Positions 16,644 through 28,245 of a stretch of 64,000 bases of DNA are shown piece by piece. The notes under the pieces are model-generated. The model worked only from the letters and a program-made list of their open reading frames with translations. It made no database searches and was not told where the DNA came from. Origin of the DNA: Nocardia coubleae NBRC 108252 (lineage in GTDB: Bacteria > Actinomycetota > Actinomycetes > Mycobacteriales > Mycobacteriaceae). A program made the translations under genes and the position numbers. Position 1 is the stretch's first letter. Each line of letters begins with the position of its first letter. The stretch spans positions 1 through 64,000 of the forward strand of contig NZ_BDBD01000010.1 in NCBI RefSeq assembly GCF_001612805.1. The letters run 5' to 3'.

Positions 16644-17733
16644 CCGCGGTGAGGTAGGTGCGCAGCATGGCGGTGACGGCGGTGATCTGGCTGAGCGGGA
16701 CGTGTTCGTCGCGCTTGTGGGCGAGGTTGGGGTCGCCGGGGCCGAAGTTCACGGCGGGGATGCCACGGGCGGCGAAACGCGAGACGTCGGTCCAGCCGTA
16801 CTTGGCGCGCACTCCGCCGCCGCCGTGGGCGTTGACCGAGTCGATGAGGCTGCGCGCGGCCGGTGCGGTGAGACCGGGCAGGGCGCCGGGCGAGGAATCG
16901 GTGACCCGGAAACCCACGTCGAGCCCGTCGAAGACCTCGCGCACGTGGGCGATGGCCTGCTCGACCGTGCGGTCGGGGGCGTAGCGGAAGTTCACGTCCA
17001 CCTCGGCCACGTCGGGCACCACATTGCCCGCGACGCCACCGGAGACGCGCACCGCCGAGAGTCCTTCGCGGTACACGCAGCCGTCGATGTCGACCTGGCG
17101 CGCCTGGTAGGCGGCCAGCCGTTCCAGCACCGGTGCCAGCGCGTGAATCGCGTTCTCCCCCAGCCAGGCCCGGGCCGAATGCGCGCGCACACCGGACGTG
17201 CTCAACCGCACGCGCAGCGTGCCCTGACAGCCCGCCTCGATCCAGCCGCCGGAGGGTTCGCCGAGCACGGCGAGGTCGCCGTCGAGCCACTCGGGCATAT
17301 CGCGTTCGATGTGGTTGAGGCCGTTGAACTCGGCGGCGATCTCCTCGCCGTCGTAGAAGATGAGCGTGAGGTCGTGGGCCGGGTCGGTGATGGTGGCGGC
17401 CAGGTGCAGGAATACCGCGTCACCGGACTTCATGTCGACGGTGCCGCAGCCGAACAGCACCGGCTCCCCGTCCACCTCGGCGGGCCTGCTCGGCACGTTG
17501 TCGGCGATGGGCACCGTGTCCAGGTGCCCGGCCAGGATCACCCGGGTGGGCAGGCCGAGGTTCGTGCGCGCCAGCACCACATTGCCGTGCCGCTTGATCT
17601 CGAAACCGGTGGTCTGATCGCGCAGCGCCTGCTCGACGAGGTCCGCGATGGCGGCCTCGTCGCGGGAAACGCTCGGCACATCGACCAGGGCGGCGGTCAA
17701 CTGGACGGGGTCGGCGCGCAAATCGAGAGTCAC
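16633..17733 (-). CDS. dapE: Succinyl-diaminopimelate desuccinylase
   Basis: Zinc M20-family hydrolase that converts N-succinyl-L,L-diaminopimelate to L,L-DAP and succinate for lysine and peptidoglycan. The metal ligands appear in LAGHLDTVP, the CGTVDMKSG loop, and DGEEIAAE with the catalytic/metal Glu pair; [18 protein letters not shown] supplies the last His. The GTG at 17733 (VTLDLRADP) matches the family N-terminus. The open frame extends to 17859, but that part is not conserved-looking and overlaps dapD. Product length is 366 residues. It heads a six-gene operon and is divergent from dapD. Confidence 0.94.
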   Translation of the reverse strand: MTLDLRADPVQLTAALVDVPSVSRDEAAIADLVEQALRDQTTGFEIKRHGNVVLARTNLGLPTRVILAGHLDTVPIADNVPSRPAEVDGEPVLFGCGTVDMKSGDAVFLHLAATITDPAHDLTLIFYDGEEIAAEFNGLNHIERDMPEWLDGDLAVLGEPSGGWIEAGCQGTLRVRLSTSGVRAHSARAWLGENAIHALAPVLERLAAYQARQVDIDGCVYREGLSAVRVSGGVAGNVVPDVAEVDVNFRYAPDRTVEQAIAHVREVFDGLDVGFRVTDSSPGALPGLTAPAARSLIDSVNAHGGGGVRAKYGWTDVSRFAARGIPAVNFGPGDPNLAHKRDEHVPLSQITAVTAMLRTYLTAGAQ

Positions 17734-17851
17734 ATCTCGACAGTAGTACGCGCGTACGACGCCGTGTCCGGGTGCGGGAATCGGACCGGGTGGTCCATCG
17801 CACAGCCCCCGCGCCACCTCGACCTGGATCGAGGCGGCAAAATGTGGTCCC

Positions 17852-18802
17852 GTGAGCACTCAAGGAGCAAGCGCAGTCGGTATCGCCACCATCACCTCGG
17901 ACGGCACCGTCCTCGACACCTGGTACCCGAGCCCGGAGCTGGGCGAGTTCACCGAGACCGGCTCCCAGCGCCTCGACGCGGCCGACGCGCCGGAGTTCGC
18001 CGACCTGCTCGGCCCCGACAAGGCGCGCGGCGTGGAGGTGGTCGCGGTGCGTACCACCATCGCCGACCTGTCGGCGGCCCCCACCGACGCCCACGACGTG
18101 TACCTGCGCCTGCACCTGCTCTCGCACCGCCTGGTCCAGCCGCACGGCCTGAGCCTGGACGGCCAGTTCGGCCTGCTCAGCAATGTGGTGTGGACCAACC
18201 ACGGCCCGTGCGCGGTGGAGGGTTTCGAGCAGACCCGGATCAAGCTGCGCGCCCGCGGCCCGGTGACCGTGTACAGCATCGACAAGTTCCCCCGCATGGT
18301 CGACTACGTGGTGCCCTCGGGTGTGCGCATCGGCGACGCCGATCGCGTCCGTCTCGGTGCGCACCTGGCCTCGGGCACCACCGTGATGCACGAGGGCTTC
18401 GTGAACTTCAACGCGGGCACCCTCGGCAACTCGATGGTCGAGGGCCGTATCTCGGCCGGTGTCGTGGTCGGCGACGGTTCCGACATCGGTGGCGGCGCGT
18501 CGACGATGGGCACGCTGTCGGGCGGCGGAACCACCGTCATCTCGGTCGGTGAGCGCAGTCTGCTCGGCGCCAACGCGGGTCTCGGCATTCCGCTCGGCAA
18601 CGACTGCGTGCTCGAGGCGGGCCTGTACCTGACGGCCGGAACCAAGGTCACCGCGCCCGACGGCACCGTCGTCAAGGCCGCCACCCTGGCCGGGCAGAAC
18701 AATCTGCTGTTCCGCCGTAATTCGACCACCGGCGCGGTGGAAGTGGTGCCCCGCAAGGGTACCGGTATCGAGCTCAATGCCGCGCTGCACGCCAACGACT
18801 GA
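17852..18802 (+). CDS. dapD: Tetrahydrodipicolinate N-succinyltransferase
   Basis: Trimeric acyltransferase of the lysine/DAP pathway that puts succinyl from succinyl-CoA on tetrahydrodipicolinate; its product goes through DapC (26373-27488) and DapE. It is the actinobacterial DapD type, 316 residues. An N-terminal alpha/beta domain is followed by a left-handed beta-helix with hexapeptides (for example [19 protein letters not shown] and [14 protein letters not shown]). The start is a GTG. The 118-bp gap to the dapE start must hold both divergent promoters. Confidence 0.95.
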   Translation: MSTQGASAVGIATITSDGTVLDTWYPSPELGEFTETGSQRLDAADAPEFADLLGPDKARGVEVVAVRTTIADLSAAPTDAHDVYLRLHLLSHRLVQPHGLSLDGQFGLLSNVVWTNHGPCAVEGFEQTRIKLRARGPVTVYSIDKFPRMVDYVVPSGVRIGDADRVRLGAHLASGTTVMHEGFVNFNAGTLGNSMVEGRISAGVVVGDGSDIGGGASTMGTLSGGGTTVISVGERSLLGANAGLGIPLGNDCVLEAGLYLTAGTKVTAPDGTVVKAATLAGQNNLLFRRNSTTGAVEVVPRKGTGIELNAALHAND

Positions 18803-18937
18803 ATCCCGCATTCGGCAATATCGCATTTGTTGCGGTTTGTTGACGACGGGTATCCCGGTGCGGCAAGGCTTTTCGGGTCGGCTAGCTTGAATTCGCCCAC
18901 CCGGTCGGGGGGCTTTCGAATGTGGAGGGATTCAAGT

Positions 18938-19555
18938 ATGAAGTTCGGAAAGTTCACTACCGCTGTTGTGATGTCGGTTGTCGCGGTGGGGATTACCGCG
19001 GCCACCGCCAACGGTCAGCCCGCCGTGGCGACCGAACAGCCCGCGGTGGTGGCTGCGGGGGGCGTGACTTCGGGTGTGAGCAACGGGATCGGCTACACCA
19101 CCGCGGTGTCGCCCACCGACAAGACCATCACCTGGGCGGTCGACAACGGCCGCTTCGAGCTGGCCGCCGACGGCTCGGCCGTGCTGCTGCGCAACGCCGA
19201 GGGCGTCACCGTCGACCAGACGGCGCTGCGCTCGGAGGTCGCGGGTCTGCCGATCTCGGTGACCCCGCAGATCGCCGAGGACGGCCGTAGCGTGAAACTG
19301 GCCGCCTCGATGACGCCGGAGGACACCGCCAAGCTCGGCAATATCGCCGAACTGAAGGACATCAGCTCCTACGACCGCCTGATGGCCCAGGTCAACAAGA
19401 ACCTGCCGGGCATCGCGATCGGTGGCATCATCGGCGCGTTCTTCCCGTTCCTGTGGCTGTTCACCATCCCCGCCGGGATGCTGATCGGTGGTTACGTGAT
19501 GGGTGGCCAGGAGTTCCTGGACGCGGTGATCGCGTTCGCGACCGGCCAGCCCTGA
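18938..19555 (+). CDS. Secreted or membrane-associated hypothetical protein
   Basis: A 205-residue exported protein. A signal peptide (basic MKFGKF, then TTAVVMSVVAVGITAATANG) precedes a mostly beta-rich domain of about 120 residues. A C-terminal very hydrophobic, Gly-rich stretch (GIAIGGIIGAFFPFLWLFTI, then PAGMLIGGYVMGG) could insert in a membrane. This layout recurs in Nocardia and Rhodococcus exported proteins of unknown role. The ATG at 18938 has GTGGAGGGA upstream. It is a single gene, ended by a clear intrinsic terminator. Confidence 0.8.
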   Translation: MKFGKFTTAVVMSVVAVGITAATANGQPAVATEQPAVVAAGGVTSGVSNGIGYTTAVSPTDKTITWAVDNGRFELAADGSAVLLRNAEGVTVDQTALRSEVAGLPISVTPQIAEDGRSVKLAASMTPEDTAKLGNIAELKDISSYDRLMAQVNKNLPGIAIGGIIGAFFPFLWLFTIPAGMLIGGYVMGGQEFLDAVIAFATGQP

Positions 19556-19566
19556 TCCGCTGAACC

Positions 19567-19602
19567 AAAAAGCCCCGTACTCGCCCGAGTGCGGGGCTTT
19601 TT
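19567..19602. terminator. Intrinsic terminator, likely bidirectional
   Basis: AAAAAGCCCCG and CGGGGCTTTTT flank a stem interrupted by a T/G mismatch, with ACTCG/CGAGT pairing inside and a 3-nt loop. The T-tract on the plus strand makes it a classic rho-independent terminator for the secreted-protein gene. Confidence 0.9.
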
Positions 19603-19660
19603 CGTTGCCGGGGTGACGAAGCCAATACTCGACGCGGCCACCGGCACGGAGTAGTTTCAC

Positions 19661-19684
19661 CTGTTATACGGAGTCGTATAACAG
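19661..19684 (+). promoter_or_regulatory. 24-bp palindrome at the start of the molybdopterin oxidoreductase gene
   Basis: Perfect 10-bp arms CTGTTATACG (19661-19670) and CGTATAACAG (19675-19684) around GAGT. The right arm holds a TATAAC -10-like hexamer and runs directly into AGGAGG before the ATG at 19695. The size and symmetry suit a TetR-type operator, but no TetR gene is adjacent. Confidence 0.6.
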
Positions 19685-19694
19685 GAGGATCGGC

Positions 19695-20363
19695 ATGGCA
19701 CTTCTTCCCCCGGGCCAACGCGCCGTCGAAGGGTTCCCCCGCTTCGGTACGCATCTGCATCACCCGCCGCCGCCGGTTCCCGAGCACCCCGTGATCGAGG
19801 TCTGCGGGGCCGTGGTCGAGCCCGTCACCATCGCGCTCACCGAGCTGGCGCAGCTGTCCCGGCGCGAACAGAAAGCCGACTTCCATTGCGTCGCAGGATG
19901 GTCGGCGACCGACCTGCTCTGGGAGGGCACACCGTTCCGCGACTTCTACCGCCTGGTGATCGAGCCCGCGCTCGCACCGGGAGCGACGATCACCCACCTC
20001 AGCTTCGAGGGCCTGGACGAGTTCCGCTCGGTCGTGCAGCTGGAAGACGCCCTCGCCGACGACGTCTTCCTCGCCGACCGCCTCGACGGCAAACCCCTCG
20101 ACAGCGACCACGGCGCCCCGATCCGGCTGGTGAGCCCGAAGCAGTACGGGTTCGTCAACACAAAACACCTGTGCCGCATCGAAGTTCACACCACCGCCCC
20201 GCCGGACCCGGACAAGTGGTCGCCACTGGCGTCACACGCCAGGGCACGGGTGTGGGCCGAGGAACGGCACCGGTATCTGCCGGGGCGCGTGGTTCGTCCG
20301 GTGTATCACGCCCTGATCGGGCCGATCCGCCGGCTGAGCGCGCGGGGCAGCACGAACCGCTAG
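19695..20363 (+). CDS. Molybdopterin-dependent oxidoreductase (sulfite oxidase-like fold)
   Basis: A 222-residue protein with the oxidoreductase molybdopterin-binding domain seen in sulfite oxidase and YedY/MsrP-type enzymes. The molybdenum-ligating cysteine is in DFHCVAGWSATDLLWEG near residue 60. GAPIRLVSPKQYGFVNTKHL near residues 140-158 is the conserved cofactor-binding stretch. There is no dimerisation domain and no signal peptide, so it is a short, probably cytoplasmic form. The substrate is unknown. AGGAGG lies just before the ATG and overlaps a 24-bp palindrome. The 3' end overlaps the fadD36 end (convergent, 4 bp). Confidence 0.87.
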   Translation: MALLPPGQRAVEGFPRFGTHLHHPPPPVPEHPVIEVCGAVVEPVTIALTELAQLSRREQKADFHCVAGWSATDLLWEGTPFRDFYRLVIEPALAPGATITHLSFEGLDEFRSVVQLEDALADDVFLADRLDGKPLDSDHGAPIRLVSPKQYGFVNTKHLCRIEVHTTAPPDPDKWSPLASHARARVWAEERHRYLPGRVVRPVYHALIGPIRRLSARGSTNR

Positions 20364-21787
20364 GTGAGCGACTTCTTCTGCACCTTGCCCATCGCATTGC
20401 GCGGCAGCGCGTCGACGAAGCGGATCTCGCGCGGCCGTTTGTGGGCCGAAAGCTGGTCGCCCACATGCGCGATCAGTTCGGACGCGAGGTCGTCGGAGCC
20501 GGTGTCGCGGGCGACGACGAAGGCGACGATCCGCTGTCCGAGATCGTCGTCGGGCAGTCCCACCACGGCGACCTCGGCGACCGCCGGATGCCCGAGCAAG
20601 GCGGTTTCGATCTCGCCCGCGCCGATCCGGTACCCACCGGACTTGATGAGGTCGATGGACTCGCGGCCGACGATGCGGTGGAAACCGTCGGCGTCGATGA
20701 CGGCGACGTCGCCGGTGCGGAACCAGCCGTCCTCGGTCCAGTCACGGGCCGTGGCGTCGGGGCGGCCGAGGTAGCCGTCGAACAGCATCGGGCCGCGAAC
20801 CTGCAGGCCGCCGATGCTCACGCCGTCGTGCGGGACGGGATTGCCCGCTTCGTCGCGCAGCCGGGTCTCGACGCCGCGCACCGGCGTACCCACCCAGCCC
20901 GGCCTGCGTTCACCATCTGCCCTGGTCGACAGCGTGATCATGGTTTCGCTCATGCCGTACCGCTCCACCGGCGCGTGCCCGGTGAGTTCGGCGAGCTTCT
21001 CGAAGACCGGAACCGGCAGCGGCGCGCTGCCCGAAACCAGGAGCCGTGCCCGGCTCAATTCCTTGGCTGCTTCCGGCTTCTCGGCGATGCGTGACCATAC
21101 CGTCGGCACCCCGAAGTACAGCGTTCCCTCGGCGGCGGCGTAGGCCTCGGGGGTCGGCTTGCCGGTGTGGATCAAGCGGCTGCCGAAACGCAGGGGTCCG
21201 AGCAGACCGAGGATCAGGCCGTGCACGTGGAACAGCGGAAGTCCGTGCACGAGTGTGTCTTTGCGCGTCCAGTTCCAGGCGTCGGCGAGCGCGTCGAGCC
21301 CGGCGGCGATGGCGCCCCGGCTGAGCATCACACCCTTGGGGGCACCGGTGGTGCCCGAGGTGTAGAGGATGAAGGCGATGGCCGACGGGTCGGGCTCGGG
21401 GTAGGTGTGCCAGGACCGGGCGTGCAGGCGCACCGGAACCACCGGCAGATCGGTGTCCGTCGGCGCGGCCCCGAGCCAGGCCTGGGCGCCGGAATCACGC
21501 AGGATGTGTTCACGCTCAGCGGTTCCCGCGTCGGGCGGGACGGGGACGACCGTGACTCCGGCGATCAGGCAGCCGACCACGGCGAGCACGGTCCGCAGGG
21601 TCGGCTCGGCCAGCACCGCGACCCGTTCGGCGCGCCCGATCCGTTCGGCGACCGAGGTGGCCGCACCCAGCAGATCACCGCGCGAGACGGTGGCATCATC
21701 GATGGTGACGGCATCGGGAAGGTCGTCCCCGGCGGCGACGGCGAGCGGATTCAACGAGGCGAGCAGCAGCGGCGGACCGTAGGACAT
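20360..21787 (-). CDS. fadD36: Acyl-CoA synthetase FadD36, malonyl-CoA synthetase-like
   Basis: An AMP-forming ligase of 475 residues, resembling Rv1193 (FadD36) and MatB malonyl-CoA synthetases. The P-loop FILYTSGTTGAPKGVML is near residue 140, YGMSETMITL near 278, the DGWFRTGDVA hinge near 352, and KSGGYRIGAGEIETALLGHP near 380. The short length and GAGEIE motif favour a small-acid (malonate or methylmalonate) ligase over a long-chain fatty acid ligase. The catalytic lysine is in NAMGKVQKKSL at the C-terminus. It is convergent with the molybdopterin gene. Confidence 0.9.
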   Translation of the reverse strand: MSYGPPLLLASLNPLAVAAGDDLPDAVTIDDATVSRGDLLGAATSVAERIGRAERVAVLAEPTLRTVLAVVGCLIAGVTVVPVPPDAGTAEREHILRDSGAQAWLGAAPTDTDLPVVPVRLHARSWHTYPEPDPSAIAFILYTSGTTGAPKGVMLSRGAIAAGLDALADAWNWTRKDTLVHGLPLFHVHGLILGLLGPLRFGSRLIHTGKPTPEAYAAAEGTLYFGVPTVWSRIAEKPEAAKELSRARLLVSGSAPLPVPVFEKLAELTGHAPVERYGMSETMITLSTRADGERRPGWVGTPVRGVETRLRDEAGNPVPHDGVSIGGLQVRGPMLFDGYLGRPDATARDWTEDGWFRTGDVAVIDADGFHRIVGRESIDLIKSGGYRIGAGEIETALLGHPAVAEVAVVGLPDDDLGQRIVAFVVARDTGSDDLASELIAHVGDQLSAHKRPREIRFVDALPRNAMGKVQKKSLT

Positions 21788-21901
21788 CCGTCCACGCTAG
21801 CCCGGCGCGTTCCGGCGGCACGCGCCACCGCCCGTTGACACCCCGACGACAGAATGAGACATTCAAGCTACAACTCTCTCACCGACGAATTGGGGTCAAC
21901 G

Positions 21902-22753
21902 ATGACCAGCCTCGCGCATTCGCGGTCCAGCCACACCGGACCCGCGGACTTCGACATCCGGGATCACGTCGACGGCGCCGCCGTCTTCTTCGGCGCAACG
22001 GCGAATGTGATCATGCAGCTCAGTCTGGCCCCGGTCGGCTACGGCGTCGCGGAATCGCGCGTGCACAGCGGAAGCATCATGCTGCACCCCTTCAAGCGAA
22101 CCAGGACCACCATCACCTATCTGTCGGTGGCGATGATGGGTACCGACGAGGACCGGGCCGCCTACCGCACCGCGATCAACGGCGCGCACCGGCACGTGCA
22201 CTCCACGCCCGAGAGCCCGGTGAAGTACAACGCCTTCGACAAGAACCTGCAGATGTGGGTGGCCGCCTGCCTGTACTGGGGCTCGGTCGACCTGATGGAG
22301 CGCCTGCACGGGCCCATCGACGACGACACCGCCGACTCCTTCTACGAGTACGCCCACCGTTTCGGCACCACCCTGCAGGTGCCGCGCGAGATGTGGCCCG
22401 CCGACCGCGCGGCCTTCGAGGCCTACTGGACGGACAACCTGGCCAAGACCACCGTCGACGACACCATCAAGGCCTATTTCGACGGCCTGCTCGACCTGCG
22501 GATGCTCTACCCACCCCTGCGCGTGGTCTTCGCCCGTTTCCATCGCTGGTTCACCACCGGCCTGCTCCCCGAGCACCTGCGCGCCGAACTCGGACTCACC
22601 TGGACCGAGCGCGACGAACGCCGCCTGGCCCGCCTGCTGCGGACCACCGGCGCGGTCTGGGGCCGCATGCCGCGCCCCATCCGCAGCTTCCCCTTCAACG
22701 CCACCCTCGCCGACATGCGGCGCAGGCGGCGCCGGGGCAAGCCGCTGATCTGA
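21902..22753 (+). CDS. DUF2236 / oxygenase MpaB family protein
   Basis: A helical protein of about 283 residues in the DUF2236 family, the fold of rubber oxygenase (Lcp) and the oxygenase MpaB; some members bind b-type heme. Conserved-looking features are GATANVIMQLSLAPVGYGV near residue 30, the HRHVHSTPES region near residue 95, and YEYAHRFGTTLQVPREMWP near 140. The substrate is unknown. An in-frame ATG at 21854 would add 16 residues; 21902 is chosen because GGGG precedes it at suitable spacing. It is divergent from fadD36 and convergent with cholesterol oxidase. Confidence 0.85.
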   Translation: MTSLAHSRSSHTGPADFDIRDHVDGAAVFFGATANVIMQLSLAPVGYGVAESRVHSGSIMLHPFKRTRTTITYLSVAMMGTDEDRAAYRTAINGAHRHVHSTPESPVKYNAFDKNLQMWVAACLYWGSVDLMERLHGPIDDDTADSFYEYAHRFGTTLQVPREMWPADRAAFEAYWTDNLAKTTVDDTIKAYFDGLLDLRMLYPPLRVVFARFHRWFTTGLLPEHLRAELGLTWTERDERRLARLLRTTGAVWGRMPRPIRSFPFNATLADMRRRRRRGKPLI

Positions 22754-22759
22754 GGGCGT

Positions 22760-22789
22760 CGCGAGCTGCCCGGTGCCGGGCAGCTCGCG
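22760..22789. terminator. Stem-loop between convergent genes
   Basis: Perfect 14-bp arms (22760-22773 and 22776-22789) with a 2-nt loop, lying between the stops of the DUF2236 gene and cholesterol oxidase. It probably ends transcription from both sides. Confidence 0.8.
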
Positions 22790-22794
22790 CGAGC

Positions 22795-24483
<1,689 letters not shown>

Positions 24484-24662
24484 TCACCCGGGTGATCGCA
24501 GAACGCCGCACCCCGCCGTCACCTCGCCGACCGCTTCGCCACCGGAAACGTCATCGCTCCAGGTTCACCGCTTACGGGACCGCTGTCCCGCGTTGAGGGG
24601 CATTGACCAACGTGTGTTTCAGATGTAGGGGCATGGCTGGTCCCCTGAGCTGATCCGCCGAC

Positions 24663-26272
24663 TCAGAGCGGGGCTTGTTCGAACCAGGATGCGTAGGTCT
24701 CGTCGAAGGTGTGGCCGGGCCAGGAGACCTCGACGAGAATGTCGGCCGTGGCGCCGCGATCGCGTTCCCGCACCGCGAGGGTGAAGGGGGCACCCGGGTC
24801 GCTCGGACGGGCGACGGCGACGGCCGAATTTCGCGCTGGGTGGGTTCGGACGTCGTGGACGACGGTGTGCCGGGAGAAATAGTTCTCGACGTCGGCGGCG
24901 GACGGGTACGCGGTGAACCAGGTGACGACGCCGTCGGCGTCGGTGCACGAGATCTGACGAAGGGGCGCCGGGTCGCCGGGGGCGACCACGAACGTGGACG
25001 TCGGCGAACAGGCGGCATCGCGCCAGCCACGACCGGCCGGATTCGAGGCGATCAAGCTCGGGAACGCCGTGGCGATCGAAGAGTGTTCACCCCAGGTCGG
25101 CGGCGGTGGAACACGCTGCGGCCGAACGAATTTCCAGTAGACCGCGCCCGCACCGACAACGCCGACACCGGCGATCATCGCGAGTACGAGCAGAGCCACC
25201 GCCAATGCCCGCCATCGAGACGAGACAGCTTTACCCGGAACATCGGTCGCGCGCGGACGCGCCGCGCGCGCACCCGGATGAGCCGCGGCAATCGTTGGCA
25301 GGTCGGCTGGAGTGGTAGGAGTTCCGGTGGGAGTACTCGACGGTGCGGCGGAAGCGCTCATGGCCGGGTAGCGCCGCGTTTCGCCGGGCGACAGCGCCGG
25401 TCCGGTGCGCTGCGAGGCGCCGATCAGCGCCGGAGCGACAGCCGATGCCGCGGCCGCCGCCTGACCGAATTCGGCACAGCTGCCGAATCTTCAGCCGGAT
25501 CCTTGGCCATGGCACGACCGATCACCGCGTCCAGGCCGGGCGCCAGACCGCTTACCTGGTCCGAGGCCCGCGGCACGGGCTTGGTCAGATGTGCGGCGAC
25601 GACGGCACCGGGATTGTCTGCGGGGAACGGGCTTTCGCCGGTGAGCAGCGTGTACAGGGAACAACCGAGCGAGTATTGGTCGGATCGGTGATCCACAGTC
25701 GCACCGGACAATTGTTCGGGCGAGGCGTAGGCGAGGGTGGCGAGGAAGTCGCCGGTGCGGGTGAGCTGGCGGGCGTCGCCGCGCAGGCGGGCGATCCCGA
25801 AATCGGTGAGTAGCACGCGATCCCGGCCCCGGCCCGCGGAGAGCAGGATGTTGGCGGGTTTCACGTCTCGGTGCAGCACGTCGCGCTCGTGGGCGTAGTC
25901 GAGCGCTTCGGCGGTCTGGGCGATGATGTCGACCGCGCGGGCAGGGTCCAGCGGACGACCACGGAACACCGAGGCATCGGTGCCGTCCACGTACTGCATG
26001 GAAATCCACATCAGCCCGTTCTCGACACCGCGATCGAGCACCGACACGATGCCGGGATGATCGAGGCGGGCCGATACGTCGGCCTCACGTTCGAAACGGG
26101 CCCGCACCTCCTGGTCCGAATACAGGTCGCGATTCAGCAGTTTCAGTGCGACCCGTCGCGGCAGGCGTGGATGCGCGGCCAGGTACACGGTGCCCATTCC
26201 GCCGCGCCCGAGCACCCGCTCGATCCGATATCCGGCGAACACCGCGCCCGCGACCAAATCCACCCCGTGCAT
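24663..26272 (-). pseudogene. PknB-type Ser/Thr protein kinase gene interrupted by a one-base frameshift
   Basis: Residues from ATG 26272 give a near-complete Hanks-type kinase: GRGGMGTVY glycine loop, VALKLL lysine, [10 protein letters not shown] catalytic loop, DFG, and ASPEQL. After MAKDPAE the frame runs off into ...LSLRR-stop at 25424. In the next frame the normal continuation FGSCAEFGQ, an Ala/Ser-rich linker, a membrane helix (LAVALLVLAMIAGVGVVGAG) and a Cys-paired extracellular domain of about 150 residues run to 24663. Inserting one base near 25488 (GAA-GA-TTC to GAA-CGA-TTC type) restores a protein of 536 residues. Either the kinase is truncated and cytosolic, or the base is a sequencing error. 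It is downstream of dapC. Confidence 0.85.
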
Positions 26273-26372
26273 GTGTTGCGAGCCTTTCGATCCTGTTCGC
26301 GCCGATGTCGACTGTGCGGACACTAACCGATTCGCGCGCGAGACAGGATGCGGGGCAACCGGACCGGACGTC

Positions 26373-27488
26373 TCAGGAGAGCCGGGCGGCCGCTTCGGCG
26401 ATGCGTTCGTCGGTGGCGGTGAGGGCGATCCGGACGTGCTCCGGGGAGCGTGGTCCGTAGAAGTCGCCGGGGGCGGCGAGGATGCCGCGGTCGGCGAGCC
26501 AGTCGAGAGTGACCCGGCACGCTTCACCACGGGTGGCCCACAGGTAGAGGCCGGCTTCGGAGAAGTCGATGCGGAAACCGGCCTGCTCCAAGGCTTTTCG
26601 CAGGGTGTCGCGACGGGCGCGGTACCGCTCGCGCTGGGCCGCCTCGTGGGCGTCGTCGGCGAGGGCGGCGGTCATGGCGGCCTGGATGGGGAAGGGCAGC
26701 ATCATGCCGGAGTGTTTGCGCACCTCGAGCAGTTCGGCGACCAGTTCGGGGTCCCCCGCGACGAAACCGGCGCGGTAGCCGGCCAGGTTCGAGGTCTTCG
26801 ACAGGGAGTGGATGGCCAGCAGGCCGGTGTGGTCGCCGTCGCAGACGCGCGGGTCGAGGATGGAGACCGCCTCGCCCTCCCAGACCAGGCCCAGGTAGCA
26901 CTCGTCGGAGGCGACGACCGCGCCACGCTCGCGGGCGAAGGCAACCACCTTGCGCAGGTGCTCGACGGGCAGCACCTTGCCGGTGGGGTTGGACGGGGAG
27001 TTCACGAAGATCAGCGCCGGGTTCTGCGGGCCGATCTGGGTGAGGCCGTCGGCGCGCCACGGCTTCGCACCGGCCAGCAGGGCGCCCACTTCGTAAGTGG
27101 GGTAGGCGATCTCAGGGATGACGACAAGGTCGTCGGCGCCGATGCCGAGCAGGCGCGGCAGTCCGGCGATGAGCTCTTTGGTGCCGATCACCGGCAGCAC
27201 GGCCGCCGGGTCGACACCGGTGATCCCGAACCGGCGCGCCAGCGCGGCGACGGCCGCGGCGCGCAGTTCAGGGGTGCCGTGCGTGGTCGGGTACCCGGGG
27301 ACGGCCGCGACGGAGCCGAGTGCGGCCTGGATGAGCGGGTCGACCGGGTCGACCGGTGTGCCGACGGACAGGTCGACCAGCCCACCGGGATGCGCGGCGG
27401 CTTTCTGTTTGACCGCGGCGATGGTGTCCCACGGGAAGTCGGGCAGCAGGCTGCTCACCCGGCCACGGGTCGGCACCCCTGCGCTCAT
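26373..27488 (-). CDS. dapC: N-succinyldiaminopimelate aminotransferase
   Basis: PLP-dependent fold-type I aminotransferase, 371 residues, expected to make N-succinyl-L,L-DAP between DapD and DapE. The conserved pieces are SNPTGKVL near residue 170, [11 protein letters not shown] near 200, and the PLP lysine in [13 protein letters not shown] near residue 232. The gene follows fdxC with an ATGA overlap, the fdxC-Rv1178 arrangement of M. tuberculosis. An open frame back to 27617 lies inside fdxC and is rejected. A general aminotransferase role cannot be excluded. Confidence 0.9.
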   Translation of the reverse strand: MSAGVPTRGRVSSLLPDFPWDTIAAVKQKAAAHPGGLVDLSVGTPVDPVDPLIQAALGSVAAVPGYPTTHGTPELRAAAVAALARRFGITGVDPAAVLPVIGTKELIAGLPRLLGIGADDLVVIPEIAYPTYEVGALLAGAKPWRADGLTQIGPQNPALIFVNSPSNPTGKVLPVEHLRKVVAFARERGAVVASDECYLGLVWEGEAVSILDPRVCDGDHTGLLAIHSLSKTSNLAGYRAGFVAGDPELVAELLEVRKHSGMMLPFPIQAAMTAALADDAHEAAQRERYRARRDTLRKALEQAGFRIDFSEAGLYLWATRGEACRVTLDWLADRGILAAPGDFYGPRSPEHVRIALTATDERIAEAAARLS

Positions 27489-27808
27489 TCTTCGGCCATG
27501 GGGGGCAGCGCCTTGATGAAGGCCGGGTCGTAGTCGACCTTGCCCACCTTGGTCGCGCCGCCGGGCGACCCGAGTTCGTCGAAGAAGTCGACGTTGGCGT
27601 TGATGTAGCCGCTCCACTGGTCCGGAGTGTCGTCCTCGTAGAAGATCGCCTCCACGGGGCAGACCGGCTCACACGCACCACAGTCAACGCACTCGTCGGG
27701 TTGGATGTAGAGCATGCGGCCACCCTCGTAGATGCAATCCACGGGGCATTCCTCGATGCACGCCTTGTCCTTCACGTCAACGCACGGTTCAGCGATGATG
27801 TACGGCAC
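27485..27808 (-). CDS. fdxC: Ferredoxin FdxC (7Fe-8Fe type)
   Basis: A 107-residue bacterial ferredoxin carrying a 3Fe-4S and a 4Fe-4S cluster. The N-terminal cluster region is CVDVKDKACIEECPVDCIYEGG, split here as CVDVKDKACIEECPVDC with the extended spacing of the 3Fe-4S site. The second cluster motif is CVDCGACEPVCPVEAIF. The C-terminal extension GGATKVGKVDYDPAFIKALP is typical of the Streptomyces/Mycobacterium FdxA/FdxC family. It donates electrons to cytochromes P450 or reductases. It is translationally coupled to dapC. Confidence 0.95.
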   Translation of the reverse strand: MPYIIAEPCVDVKDKACIEECPVDCIYEGGRMLYIQPDECVDCGACEPVCPVEAIFYEDDTPDQWSGYINANVDFFDELGSPGGATKVGKVDYDPAFIKALPPMAEE

Positions 27809-27951
27809 TGCCGTTCTCCTAGTCTGTCCACAGCTGCGGGGGCCAACTCCGCCCCCCGAACCCTATCCCGAACTACACGCTACCCCCAGGTCAGCCTGCC
27901 CTAACTAGTTCATCGCAACGGCTTCGAGTGATGCCGGACTCGAATTCGAGC

Positions 27952-28245
27952 TCAAGCAACCCGCGGGCGTACCTGTACGACCAGGTCGGCATCGAGTGCG
28001 CGGGCCAGCCGCTCCAGCACCGGAAGGCTCGGGATCGTCCCGCCCGCCTCGAATCGGGCGACAGCCGACTGAGTCATTTCCGCGGCATCGGCCAAAACCG
28101 ATTGAGTCCAGCCTCGGTCCTCGCGCATGCGCCGGATATCGCGACCGAGTTCGTAGGCGAGTTTCGCCGCGGCGTACGCCTCAGCCGCGCCAGGCTCCCG
28201 CAGACGGCGGTCGCGCATCTCGGCCCAATCGGCTCTCTCAGTCAT
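27952..28245 (-). CDS. higA: XRE-family antitoxin, HigA-like
   Basis: A 97-residue DNA-binding protein. A charged N-terminal helix is followed by a Cro/CI helix-turn-helix: RGWTQSVLADAAEMTQSAVARFEAG near residues 43-67, split into recognition helix TQSAVARFEAGG. The C-terminus VLERLARALDADLVVQVRP is typical of HigA antitoxins. It overlaps the upstream toxin gene by 8 bp, the toxin-first order of HigBA modules. It is expected to neutralise the toxin and repress the promoter near 28604. Confidence 0.85.
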   Translation of the reverse strand: MTERADWAEMRDRRLREPGAAEAYAAAKLAYELGRDIRRMREDRGWTQSVLADAAEMTQSAVARFEAGGTIPSLPVLERLARALDADLVVQVRPRVA

